Assembly: GCA_902803695.1 (NCBI GenBank)
Contig: CADCQX010000076.1
Coordinates: 1 to 17,753, forward strand
Source: Oscillospiraceae bacterium
GTDB lineage: Bacteria > Bacillota > Clostridia > Saccharofermentanales > Saccharofermentanaceae
Direction: 5' to 3'
DNA length: 17,753 nt
Position numbers and translations under genes: made by a program. The notes beneath the pieces were generated by a model. It made no database searches. It was not told the origin of the DNA and saw only the letters and a program-made list of their open reading frames with translations. Of this stretch, positions 1 to 7,015 are shown piece by piece (position 1 is the stretch's first letter; every line of letters begins with the position of its first letter).

Positions 1-19
1 AACAAAATATTTTCGGCAA

Positions 20-47
20 TAAAAAAGGAGTTGCGAATGCAACTCCT
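20..47 (-). terminator. Intrinsic terminator of the histone-like gene
   Basis: A perfect 9-bp stem (26-34 with 39-47) closes a 4-base loop and, on the minus strand, is followed by six U residues (26-21). It lies about 20 bases after the stop codon of the leftward histone-like gene and is oriented to end that transcript. Confidence 0.85.
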
Positions 48-67
48 AATTTATATCTTAATTCAGA

Positions 68-550
68 TTAGAAAAGAGCTACTGCCTTACCGTCTGCATC
101 GTAGATCTTCTTCTCAGCTGCAACTACATAAACATCGCCGCCGAGCTTAGCTGCCTTCTTCTCGATGTCCTTGTAAGCGATCTGCTTGCCGTCGAACTCG
201 AAGATAACCTTACCGAGCTTCTTAACAACCTTCTTAGCAGGCTTCTTAGCTGCCTTCTTAGCTGCTGGCTTCTTAGCTGCTGTAGCTTTCTTAGCTGCTG
301 GCTTAGCTGCTGCTTTCTTTGCTGCCGGCTTAGCTGCTGCCTTCTTAGCTGCTGGCTTCTTAGCCTCTGCCTTCTTAGCTGCTGGCTTAGCTGCTGCTTT
401 CTTAGCTGCTGGCTTCTTAGCTGCTGCTTTCTTTGCTGCTGGCTTCTTAGCTGGAGCCTTCTTAACTTCTGTCTTAGGAGCTGCTACTGGAGCTGCTGCC
501 TTTACTTCCTCTGGCTTAGCAGGTGTTGCTGCTTTATCTGTGCTTGCCAT
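68..550 (-). CDS. Histone H1-like Lys/Ala/Pro-rich protein with DUF6465-type C-terminal domain
   Basis: 160 residues. Residues about 25-110 are an almost pure Ala-Lys-Pro tract built from AAKPAAKKA/KKPAAKK repeats, as in histone H1 tails and bacterial H1-like proteins, so nucleoid or nucleic-acid binding is likely. The last 50 residues form a compact domain (GKVIFEFDGKQIAYKDIEKK... to VALF) resembling the DUF6465 domain found behind similar tails in Clostridia; its function is not established. No signal peptide or membrane segment is visible. The start is supported by GGAGG seven bases upstream, with a TTGACA-N17-TAAAGT promoter and its own terminator, so it is a single-gene unit. The repeats are also present at DNA level (about 226-480), so copy number may vary between strains. 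The family call is by pattern recognition only. Confidence 0.85.
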   Translation of the reverse strand: MASTDKAATPAKPEEVKAAAPVAAPKTEVKKAPAKKPAAKKAAAKKPAAKKAAAKPAAKKAEAKKPAAKKAAAKPAAKKAAAKPAAKKATAAKKPAAKKAAKKPAKKVVKKLGKVIFEFDGKQIAYKDIEKKAAKLGGDVYVVAAEKKIYDADGKAVALF

Positions 551-584
551 AAAAATACCTCCATAAAAGTGTGGTTATATGCTT

Positions 585-613
585 ACTTTATTATTCCAAA
601 CTTTTTATGTCAA
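585..613 (-). promoter_or_regulatory. SigA-type promoter of the histone-like gene
   Basis: On the minus strand a consensus -35 TTGACA (613-608) is separated by 17 bases from TAAAGT (590-585, four of six consensus matches). The predicted start is near 577, leaving a short leader to the GGAGG site. A consensus -35 suggests strong expression. Confidence 0.7.
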
Positions 614-702
614 GATTTTATGCGTTTTATGATATCGAATTAATAATTTTTTTACGATTGTTTGTAAAAAAACAACATCAAAATACGTTCCTTTGTTCAA
701 TA

Positions 703-1611
703 TCACAATGCTTTTTCATCATCGAAAAAGCATGTAATTTCAAACTCGTTTCCATTCTTGTTTGCAGTTACATCAAAACCGAGATCATCTGCGAGACATT
801 TTACAACATAAAGTCCGACACCGCTGCCCTTTTGACCTCTTACTCCACCCTGATAAAACAACTCGAAAACACGATCGATTTCGAAGTCATTTTCAGGCTG
901 AATATCATTAACAACACTGAACTTTTTTCCTTCAAGTTTTACACTCATAAATGATGCGGAATACTTTGAAGCATTCGACAAAAGATTATCGATTATCCTC
1001 GTCACATCCAAAGGTTCGGACATGATCTTTATTCCTTTTTCAACAGAGATATCCGTCTTTAGATTTCTGTCGTTTATCCTGTCGTAATACTGAAGAAGTT
1101 CCTCTTCAACAAGTCTCGACAGTTCTATCTCTTTAATATCCTTTATACGTTCTTTGTTCAGCGCGAGTTTTGATACATCAAAAAAATCATCCGACAGCAT
1201 CTTAAGATAATTATTCTTATCTTTAATGATCTTAAAATATTCAACGTTCTTCGGATCTTTTATCTCACCGGATTTTTCGATGAGCTGAATGTAACCTAAT
1301 GATGATGTAAGAGGTGTCCTGAAATCATGTGATATACCGCTTACCAGATAGTTGATCCTCTCCCTGTCTTTCACGTATGACGCATACTCGTTCCTGGCTC
1401 TGTCAACGTGCTCGTCCAGGGCCTTTGCAAGTTCGATTATATCCTTGTCCCTGCTTGAGACTTTGATAGGTTCTTTTGTATCATTATCAACGATATATCT
1501 TACGTCTTTCGAAAAATCTCTGATCTGCTTTTTGATAACGATCAGACTTATCAGCAAAAAAACTGCAATTAAAAAGAGGACAGAACATATGATAATCAAA
1601 GCGATCTTCAT
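703..1611 (-). CDS. Sensor histidine kinase of an ABC-transporter-linked two-component system
   Basis: 302 residues. One N-terminal membrane segment (about 3-26) leads directly into a cytoplasmic linker; there is no extracytoplasmic sensor domain. The H-box is SHDFRTPLTSSLGYIQL with phosphoacceptor His95. The ATP-binding domain has an N-box (DNLLSNASKYS, Asn213) and a G2 box (GSGVGLYVVK, 262-271). The usual DxGxG G1 motif is replaced by VVNDI (about 233-237), which I believe is common in this clostridial subfamily. It is the last gene of the cassette, 21 bases after the permease, with AGGAGGG before the ATG. It presumably phosphorylates the regulator encoded at 3358-4038. With no sensor domain, signal input through the ABC transporter or membrane is likely by analogy with peptide-antibiotic systems. 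No convincing terminator is visible in 551-702. Confidence 0.9.
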   Translation of the reverse strand: MKIALIIICSVLFLIAVFLLISLIVIKKQIRDFSKDVRYIVDNDTKEPIKVSSRDKDIIELAKALDEHVDRARNEYASYVKDRERINYLVSGISHDFRTPLTSSLGYIQLIEKSGEIKDPKNVEYFKIIKDKNNYLKMLSDDFFDVSKLALNKERIKDIKEIELSRLVEEELLQYYDRINDRNLKTDISVEKGIKIMSEPLDVTRIIDNLLSNASKYSASFMSVKLEGKKFSVVNDIQPENDFEIDRVFELFYQGGVRGQKGSGVGLYVVKCLADDLGFDVTANKNGNEFEITCFFDDEKAL

Positions 1612-1632
1612 TGTTCTGCCCTCCTGATCTTA

Positions 1633-2367
1633 TTATTTGAATTTTTTGTTTTTATAGACAAAGTATACCAAAATATAAAGTACAGCGCACTCAATTGCAG
1701 ATGAGATAAGGACTATGAAAAGAAGTTTATTGTCTCCTGTCTTCGTCAGAAGATGAGCCATCTGTGAGTTTGTCGTTATATACAGGAGTTTGTTATCTGC
1801 ATGCTCAGAGAACTCCTGAAAAACAAGCATGTATACGATAAGATCCAAGATACCGAGTCTGATATACGGTACGAATGATGCGAGTACGAGATTTCTTCCG
1901 AGCATCGCATAAAGTATAAAACTGATCGTTGTATGAAGTGTGATGATAAACAGGATGATGAATACCATAGCCGGATTTTCTATAGTCTGTTTTCCGCTGT
2001 TGATGTATGAAGCAAGGAGAAGAACAGCTGTAGGGATATACATGATCAACGCCGATATGAAACCCATTGAAAGTGTTTTCGCGAGGATGATCTTATGCGG
2101 AGGATTTCCTCCCATGATCTCGTAATAACTCATCCTGTTATTATATGAGACTCCGATAAACACCGTAAGTAATGTTCCGCATACGAGAAGCACCATGTTA
2201 TATGATAGCTGAGTAACGTTTGAGAGCATTATCGTAAACTCAAACTTGGTATCGAATCCGGTGCTAAAAACCGTTAAAAGACCAAGGAGCGATGCCAATA
2301 TCATGAAGAACAGGTATCCGCCGGAATTCTTAAATCTGTATAATTCCGCTCTTATCAGATTAAACAT
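1633..2367 (-). CDS. ABC-2-type transporter permease (lantibiotic-immunity/BcrB-like)
   Basis: About 244 residues with six predicted membrane segments, starting MFNLIRAELYRFKNSGGYLF, a typical amphipathic start of ABC-2 permeases that pair with BcrA/LanF-type ATPases. An upstream in-frame GTG (2376) is less likely, because the ATG at 2367 has GTAGGTGG at the right distance. With this start the gene overlaps the end of the ATPase gene by 8 bases (ATGTTTAA), indicating translational coupling and a shared complex. It presumably forms the membrane channel for export or expulsion of a peptide or antimicrobial. The substrate cannot be read from sequence. Confidence 0.87.
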   Translation of the reverse strand: MFNLIRAELYRFKNSGGYLFFMILASLLGLLTVFSTGFDTKFEFTIMLSNVTQLSYNMVLLVCGTLLTVFIGVSYNNRMSYYEIMGGNPPHKIILAKTLSMGFISALIMYIPTAVLLLASYINSGKQTIENPAMVFIILFIITLHTTISFILYAMLGRNLVLASFVPYIRLGILDLIVYMLVFQEFSEHADNKLLYITTNSQMAHLLTKTGDNKLLFIVLISSAIECAVLYILVYFVYKNKKFK

Positions 2368-3274
2368 TTGCACCACCTACTTTCGACAGATAATACTCTT
2401 CAAGACTTGCCCCTTCTTCAACGAGTTTAAGGATCGTAAGACCTGAATCGGTTATAGCTCTTGATACAGTTGAAACGTCATCGAGTTTTTCAAAGATATG
2501 CACTTCTTCATCTCTGAATACCTTGTACTTTGAGATACCGAGTTTCCCTTCAAGGATCGTAGCGGTACGGTTGATATCATCAGTCTTCAATGTAATGTGG
2601 TTCTCACATTTAACCTGCAGATCTTCGGAAGTGATGCTCTCAACGAGACAGCCGTGATTGATGATCGCATAATCAGTGCAAAGTTCCGATAGTTCAGAGA
2701 GAATGTGACTAGAGATAAGTACTGTAACTTCCTCTTCGTGAACGAGTCTTTTGATCATCTTTCTTACGTCAACGATTCCTTCAGGATCAAGTCCGTTGAC
2801 CGGCTCGTCCAGAACCAGTATCTCAGGCTTTGACAATATTGCCATTCCTATCGCCAGTCTTTGACGCATTCCGAGCGAGAACTTTTTTACCTTCTTATCT
2901 TTTGCATCACCAAGACCGACAAATTCCAGAACGTCTTCGATCTTTTCAGACGTCGGTATCCCCTTAAGATACTTAATGTATTCCATGTTCTTATAGGCAC
3001 TCATATTGATATCGAGCATAGGGTTTTCGATAAGAAAACTGATCCGTCTTCTGTTCCTGTCCAGATCCTTGCAGGTTCCGAATAACTCCAGTGAACCGCC
3101 GTTAGACTTTGTAAGTCCCGCCATCATCTTCATGATGGTGGTCTTGCCTGCGCCGTTCGGACCGATCAATCCGCAGATGTGTCCCTTTTCGACTTTGAAA
3201 CTGAAATTGTCGACGACCTTAGCCTTGCCGTAGCATTTTGTCAGGCCCTTTGTCTCCAAAACAATATTAGACAT
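2360..3274 (-). CDS. ABC transporter ATP-binding protein, E-loop (BcrA/LanF-like) type
   Basis: 304 residues. Walker A GPNGAGKT (38-45), ABC signature FSLGMRQR (132-139), Walker B ILVLDEP (152-158) and H-loop His190 are intact. Where most ABC ATPases have a Q-loop glutamine, this one reads ISFLIENP with Glu83; an E-loop here is a known hallmark of lantibiotic-immunity and bacitracin-type ATPases. The C-terminal 80 residues form an accessory domain common in BcrA-like proteins. GGAGG lies seven bases before the ATG. It follows the response regulator after an 83-base gap carrying a probable regulator-controlled promoter and is coupled to the permease. It most likely powers self-protection against or export of an amphipathic peptide. 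No lantibiotic biosynthesis gene is in the window. Confidence 0.92.
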   Translation of the reverse strand: MSNIVLETKGLTKCYGKAKVVDNFSFKVEKGHICGLIGPNGAGKTTIMKMMAGLTKSNGGSLELFGTCKDLDRNRRRISFLIENPMLDINMSAYKNMEYIKYLKGIPTSEKIEDVLEFVGLGDAKDKKVKKFSLGMRQRLAIGMAILSKPEILVLDEPVNGLDPEGIVDVRKMIKRLVHEEEVTVLISSHILSELSELCTDYAIINHGCLVESITSEDLQVKCENHITLKTDDINRTATILEGKLGISKYKVFRDEEVHIFEKLDDVSTVSRAITDSGLTILKLVEEGASLEEYYLSKVGGANV

Positions 3275-3301
3275 AATAACCTCCGCTTGTATTTTGACTT
3301 T

Positions 3302-3355
3302 ATGATAAACAAAGCCGGTTAAACGAAGGTTAAGTAAAAGGTTAAATAAAGGTTA
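3302..3355 (-). promoter_or_regulatory. Four TTAACC direct repeats plus -10: probable response-regulator-dependent promoter
   Basis: On the minus strand TTAACC (TAACC core) occurs four times, with GGTTA on the plus strand beginning at 3317, 3328, 3340 and 3351, a period of 11, 12 and 11 bp. TATCAT (3307-3302) matches TATAAT at five of six positions and no recognisable -35 exists; the promoter-proximal repeat occupies its place. Direct repeats with an 11-bp period next to a -10 are the classical layout of OmpR/PhoB-family activation sites. The array lies between the regulator gene and the ABC genes it probably controls. Confidence 0.6.
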
Positions 3356-3357
3356 AA

Positions 3358-4038
3358 TTATTTCTTGAGACGGTAACCCATTCCCCAGACGGTCTCGATA
3401 TACTCGTCCGGATCGTATTCCTTGATCTTGGATCTTATATTACTCATATGTACTTTTATTATATTATCGTCATCCAGATACTTTTCTTTCCATACGCTCT
3501 CGAAAAGGTTTGCTTTCGAGAAGAGCTTGGTCGGATTTCCGATCATAAGTTCAAGAATGCTGTATTCTTTGGCAGCAAGCGAAAGCTCGTGACCGTTAAC
3601 GAAGACTTTTTTAAGATCCGTATCGATCTCCATATTCTTGAACTTAAGAGGTTCCCTGACTGATCTCTCATTTCTTCCGCTTCTTCGAAGAACGGCTTCG
3701 ATCCTTACCAGAAGTTCATCAAGATCGAACGGTTTTGTGACATAATCATCGGCACCGAGTCTCATGAGATCGATCTTCGTTCTGACCAAGTCTTTTGCAG
3801 ACACTACTATGACCGGAACATCAGAAAACTTACGTACCTCTTCAAGCACTGCGTCACCGCTCTTTAACGGAAGCATGAGATCAAGTAAAACAAGGTCCGG
3901 GTCCTCCTCTTTTATAAGGCGGAGAGCATCCAGACCGGTGCCCGCAGTAAGACACGAATAGCCCTCCTCCTCAAGGAAATTTTTGAGGAGCTGATTGATC
4001 TCTTTATCATCTTCTGCTACTAAAACCGTATAAATCAT
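3358..4038 (-). CDS. OmpR-family DNA-binding response regulator
   Basis: 226 residues. Receiver domain 1-120 with acidic pair Asp10/Asp11, phosphoacceptor Asp53 (LVLLDLMLP), Ser80 and Lys102 (TKPF); winged-helix DNA-binding domain about 130-226 ending in the usual WGMGYRLKK. It is the first gene of the leftward cassette and is expected to be phosphorylated by the kinase at 703-1611. The likely binding site is the TTAACC array just after its stop codon. No Shine-Dalgarno sequence precedes the ATG; the predicted promoter (TTGTCA-N16-TATAAT) places the transcription start on or beside the A of the ATG, so the mRNA may be leaderless. Confidence 0.93.
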   Translation of the reverse strand: MIYTVLVAEDDKEINQLLKNFLEEEGYSCLTAGTGLDALRLIKEEDPDLVLLDLMLPLKSGDAVLEEVRKFSDVPVIVVSAKDLVRTKIDLMRLGADDYVTKPFDLDELLVRIEAVLRRSGRNERSVREPLKFKNMEIDTDLKKVFVNGHELSLAAKEYSILELMIGNPTKLFSKANLFESVWKEKYLDDDNIIKVHMSNIRSKIKEYDPDEYIETVWGMGYRLKK

Positions 4039-4044
4039 AAAATA

Positions 4045-4072
4045 ATTATATAATAATTCACAATTATGACAA
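4045..4072 (-). promoter_or_regulatory. Promoter of the response regulator, possibly leaderless
   Basis: Minus-strand TTGTCA (4072-4067), 16-base spacer, perfect TATAAT (4050-4045). The -10 ends six bases before the ATG at 4038, so initiation at the usual distance would fall at the start codon. A TTCACAATT element (4057-4065) fills the spacer. Confidence 0.6.
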
Positions 4073-4135
4073 GATTGTGTCTTCCTTGTTCACAATTCAT
4101 CTGCTATACTTAGGGTGAGTTGAGGAAATTGTGAA
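4057..4135. promoter_or_regulatory. Three copies of TTCACAATT between divergent promoters (operator candidate)
   Basis: Perfect 9-mers TTCACAATT at 4057-4065 and 4089-4097 (32 bp apart, about three helical turns) and the inverted copy AATTGTGAA at 4127-4135. The first lies in the spacer of the leftward promoter, the second just upstream of the extended -10 of the rightward promoter, and the third in the rightward leader. The arrangement suits one regulator coordinating both transcription units; its identity is unknown. Confidence 0.45.
4102..4110 (+). promoter_or_regulatory. Extended -10 promoter of the prepilin-like gene
   Basis: TGCTATACT is an extended -10 (TGN plus TATACT, five of six). 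Only a poor -35 (TTCCTT, 4082-4087) lies 17 bases upstream, consistent with an extended -10 or factor-dependent promoter. The leader to the ATG is about 67 bases. Confidence 0.5.
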
Positions 4136-4183
4136 CTATAGGAACTGTTTTGTTTACCAAGTGTTTTTGTTTGGGAGGTTCTT

Positions 4184-4384
4184 ATGAAGCGCATTAGCAA
4201 ATCAAAAAGAGGATTTACACTTGTTGAGATGGTATTAGTAATTGCCATCATCGCAATACTAACAATCGGTATCGTAGCAGGAATTGCAACTTATATCAAG
4301 TACGCACAGACAGGCCGCGATCATATTGCTAGTCATAATTACGAGACAAGTAAAGTAACATCTACAGTTGCACAGTACTTCTGA
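4184..4384 (+). CDS. Very short type IV prepilin-like protein
   Basis: 66 residues. A basic leader (MKRISKSKRG) is followed by FTLVEMVLVIAIIAIL, the class III prepilin signal: cleavage after Gly10, Phe at +1, Glu at +5, then about 20 hydrophobic residues. Only about 30 residues follow, so the globular domain of pilins (usually 90-150 residues) is absent and the mature product would be about 56 residues. GGGAGG sits five bases before the ATG, an extended -10 precedes it and an intrinsic terminator follows, so it looks like a complete small gene rather than a fragment. No prepilin peptidase, assembly ATPase or other pilin gene is in the window; any machinery must be elsewhere. It diverges from the two-component/ABC cassette. 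The role is unknown. Confidence 0.8.
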   Translation: MKRISKSKRGFTLVEMVLVIAIIAILTIGIVAGIATYIKYAQTGRDHIASHNYETSKVTSTVAQYF

Positions 4385-4428
4385 TAACTAAGATGTTTAT
4401 TTGATCCGAATAAGATAGCAAAAAAGAT

Positions 4429-4454
4429 GACCGTCTTTAAGGCGGTCTTTTTTT
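4429..4454 (+). terminator. Intrinsic terminator of the prepilin-like gene
   Basis: A 7-bp stem (4429-4435 with 4441-4447, one G-U pair), 5-base loop and seven T residues (4448-4454), 45 bases after the stop codon. Confidence 0.85.
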
Positions 4455-4530
4455 GCCCGTTTTTGTTGAAAAATCACTCTCCATAATATAAGTTAATAAC
4501 TATATAAACAGTTTGAAGGATCAGTTTAAC

Positions 4531-6132
4531 ATGCTAAACATCAAAAAGTGTCTCAAAAACGCCTGGAGCAGTTTTAAGAGCAGATATTTCACAAGCGTTC
4601 TCGTAGTATTCCTGGCAGGTATCATCATCGGCGGTTATTCCCTCAATACGGGAGTAGCTCAGATTGGAGCAACAAAGACCTCCACCCTGGCAGAGACCGA
4701 GACTATGGCAGTCCTTGATAAGGTTACAGGAAAATCCAATTCCGACATCATCGAAGATTTTGCTCTGTCCCAGGAGCTCATCAATGTCACCACCGATTCG
4801 GATTCTCTCGCACGTAAATATTCAAACGGAGTCATCTCGGTATTTGTTAACTCGATCTCTTCATCCGGTTCCTTCGGATTCGGAGTACTTAACGGAATCA
4901 ACACTTTGGTGTTTAAGGACAGAATCGCATCTTCCATCGTCATCCTTGTCTTTGCAGTTATCCTTCTTATCTTGAACATCTTCGTTAAGAATATACTCTA
5001 TGTCGGTAAGTGCCGTTATTTCCTGGAGCACAGAAGTTACAAGGAAACAGGCGTCGACAAACTTCTCTTCGTATATAAGCACGGCAAGACATTAAACGTT
5101 GCCAAGGTAATGTTTTTAAGATACATCTTCCAGTTTCTCTGGAATTTCACGATCATCGGCGGAATCGTAAAGTCATATGAATATTCAATGATCCCATATG
5201 TTTTGGCCGAGAATCCTGAGATCAAATGGAAGGAAGCTTTCAAACTTTCCAAGCAGCTTACCGCCGGAGATAAGAGAAGACTTTTCATCATCGACCTCAT
5301 CTACGGTATCGGTTATTTCTTCTCCACATTCACATTCAATCTCCTTGGCGTATTCCTTTTGGATCCTCTCAAGGAATGCGGTTATGCAGAGATCTACATG
5401 GATCTTCGTGAAAACAAGTCTTCCGTCGTCGAGAACATCGACCTTCTTAACGATGAAGCACTTATTACCGACAAGCTCGTTTACGGCGAATATCCTGAAT
5501 ATGCATACAAGATAAAAACTCTCGAGAAGCGCAAGTGGATCAAGATCAACTACGACCGCAAGTATTCCATTCAGACCATCGTATTGTTCTTCTTTACGTT
5601 CGCTCATGTCGGCTGGCTCTGGGAAGTATTCTACAGTCTCCTGAATAACGGTCGCTTCGTTAACCGCGGCACCATGTTCGGTCCTTGGCTTCCTATCTAC
5701 GGTTTCGGCGGACTGGTTATCATCGTTCTTCTCCGTCCTCTTCGAAAACATCCGTTCATCATGTTCCTCGGAACATTTGTGGCATGCGGTATCCTTGAGT
5801 ACTTCGCCGCATGGATGCTCGAGACTTTGTTCCATACAAAGTGGTGGGATTACACCGGATTCTTCCTTAACATTCACGGCAGAGTCTGCCTCGAGGGACT
5901 TCTGGTATTCGGTCTTGCAGGTGTTGCTTTCACCTACCTCTTCGCGCCATTGATCGATTCACTCTACAGCAGGTTCAAACCGAAGAATAAGCAGATCGCA
6001 GCAGTCGTTCTCATCGTACTGTTCCTTGTCGATCTCGGTTACTCCGCCTTCCATCCGAACTCAGGTGCGGGAATCACATACGGTGATGAACCTGATACGG
6101 GTAAGATAGAAGATGTGGCCGGCAAGAAATAA
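4531..6132 (+). CDS. DUF975 / CmpB-type (putative ABC-transporter type IV) fusion membrane protein
   Basis: 533 residues from the ATG at 4531; an in-frame TTG at 4513 is possible but lacks a ribosome site, whereas AAGGA lies ten bases before the ATG. Residues 1-290 resemble DUF975 integral membrane proteins: a short basic N-terminus, a hydrophobic segment at 21-37, an extracytoplasmic loop, then segments near 133-157, 193-215 and 250-280. After a charged linker (290-345), residues 346-500 match the PF06541 family annotated as putative ABC-transporter type IV, with RFVNRGTMFGPWLPIYGFGG (375-394) and WWDYTGFFLNIHGR (438-451). No nucleotide-binding partner is adjacent, so transport is only the family's annotation. 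It follows the prepilin terminator and shares a bidirectional terminator with the next, convergent gene. Confidence 0.82.
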   Translation: MLNIKKCLKNAWSSFKSRYFTSVLVVFLAGIIIGGYSLNTGVAQIGATKTSTLAETETMAVLDKVTGKSNSDIIEDFALSQELINVTTDSDSLARKYSNGVISVFVNSISSSGSFGFGVLNGINTLVFKDRIASSIVILVFAVILLILNIFVKNILYVGKCRYFLEHRSYKETGVDKLLFVYKHGKTLNVAKVMFLRYIFQFLWNFTIIGGIVKSYEYSMIPYVLAENPEIKWKEAFKLSKQLTAGDKRRLFIIDLIYGIGYFFSTFTFNLLGVFLLDPLKECGYAEIYMDLRENKSSVVENIDLLNDEALITDKLVYGEYPEYAYKIKTLEKRKWIKINYDRKYSIQTIVLFFFTFAHVGWLWEVFYSLLNNGRFVNRGTMFGPWLPIYGFGGLVIIVLLRPLRKHPFIMFLGTFVACGILEYFAAWMLETLFHTKWWDYTGFFLNIHGRVCLEGLLVFGLAGVAFTYLFAPLIDSLYSRFKPKNKQIAAVVLIVLFLVDLGYSAFHPNSGAGITYGDEPDTGKIEDVAGKK

Positions 6133-6145
6133 ACTTTGAAGCTAA

Positions 6146-6185
6146 GAAAAAGGACTGTTTCGTAATATTGAAACAGTCCTTTGTT
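6146..6185. terminator. Bidirectional terminator between convergent genes
   Basis: An 11-bp perfect stem (6151-6161 with 6170-6180) and 8-base loop, flanked by A-rich sequence on the left and T-rich on the right, so it can end the rightward membrane-protein gene and the leftward zinc-ribbon gene. It closely resembles the hairpin at 7051-7076. Confidence 0.8.
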
Positions 6186-6202
6186 TTCGAGAAAAATAAG
6201 TA

Positions 6203-6982
6203 TTATCTGAAGAAGTTGGAAGGAGTAAATGCTGCTGCAGGAGTTCCGTTTCTTACTTCCTGTCTTGCTGCGAGGCTTCCGAGTTTCTTCTGAAGCTGGA
6301 GTGCGGATTTTCTGTTATCAGCGAGAAGCGCATTGATGGCTTCCTGAGGATTTGCCGCTCTTCCTGATCTTATGATATCTGCTACCTTAACGAGGATCGC
6401 AGGATTGCAGTATTCGATTCCGAGTGAGCAGAAACCGTAGCTGCCGTAGAAATTAGTGAGATCATAAGCGATATCCGTAACCCTGCTTCTCTCGGCGGCA
6501 AGCTGACTGCTGTTCTTTGATTTCTTAATGATAAAGAGAACGATAAGAAGGATGCCGAGAAGAATAAAGATACCGATGATACCTCCGACAACGAGTATGC
6601 TCATTAATGGAGCTCCTGATTCGAACATGGCCCAAACGATTATTGAATCCCAAAAACCGAAGAAGATGATGAGAAGGATTCCCCATACAAGTGATGCCTT
6701 GCTTGCTCCCTTCTCGAGAACCGCCAGTCTGTTATGACCGAGTTCATATTCCTTAAACTGATCTGCTTTCTGACCGAAATATGAGATCATCTTAGCAAGT
6801 TCATTGATGGATTCCTGTCTTGCCTTTTGCTGCTGTTCGAAAAGTGACTGCTGAGACATTACCTGTGGTGCAACAGGAACAACAGGTGCCGCAGGAGCTG
6901 CGCCCGGTACTGCACTTCCGCACGATCCGCAGAACTTCTCACCGTCTGCGAGCTGTGCTCCGCAATTCTGACAAAATGCCAT
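6203..6982 (-). CDS. Zinc-ribbon membrane protein of unknown function
   Basis: 259 residues from the ATG at 6982, chosen because GGGGGG lies eight bases upstream; in-frame ATGs at 6988 and 7024 are worse placed. The N-terminus is a zinc ribbon with two CxxC knuckles (Cys4, Cys7, Cys18, Cys21). An Ala/Pro/Val linker and a Gln-rich helical segment (43-95) follow, then two membrane segments (about 97-118 and 126-152) and a C-terminal cytoplasmic region of about 105 residues with no family I recognise. Zinc-ribbon-plus-membrane proteins of this kind are frequent in Clostridia and mostly uncharacterised. It is monocistronic, with a promoter at 7016-7044 and the bidirectional terminator at 6146-6185. 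Confidence 0.82.
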   Translation of the reverse strand: MAFCQNCGAQLADGEKFCGSCGSAVPGAAPAAPVVPVAPQVMSQQSLFEQQQKARQESINELAKMISYFGQKADQFKEYELGHNRLAVLEKGASKASLVWGILLIIFFGFWDSIIVWAMFESGAPLMSILVVGGIIGIFILLGILLIVLFIIKKSKNSSQLAAERSRVTDIAYDLTNFYGSYGFCSLGIEYCNPAILVKVADIIRSGRAANPQEAINALLADNRKSALQLQKKLGSLAARQEVRNGTPAAAFTPSNFFR

Positions 6983-7015
6983 ATTCATATCCCCCCTGAA
7001 TATTAAATTGCCTTG

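Noticed and set aside
186..566. Rightward 126-codon frame rich in Ala, Leu and Phe, opposite the histone-like gene
   Set aside because: It is the complement of the Lys/Ala repeat codons; it has no ribosome site, and the opposite strand has promoter, ribosome site and terminator.
2368..2376. Upstream GTG start for the ABC permease
   Set aside because: The ribosome-binding sequence GTAGGTGG overlaps these codons; the ATG at 2367 is correctly spaced from it.
4513..4530. TTG start for the DUF975/CmpB protein
   Set aside because: No ribosome site lies upstream of it, while AAGGA precedes the ATG at 4531.
5185..5877. Leftward 230-codon frame inside the DUF975/CmpB gene
   Set aside because: Antisense shadow; no ribosome site, and its protein shows no family features whereas the rightward product has clear membrane domains.
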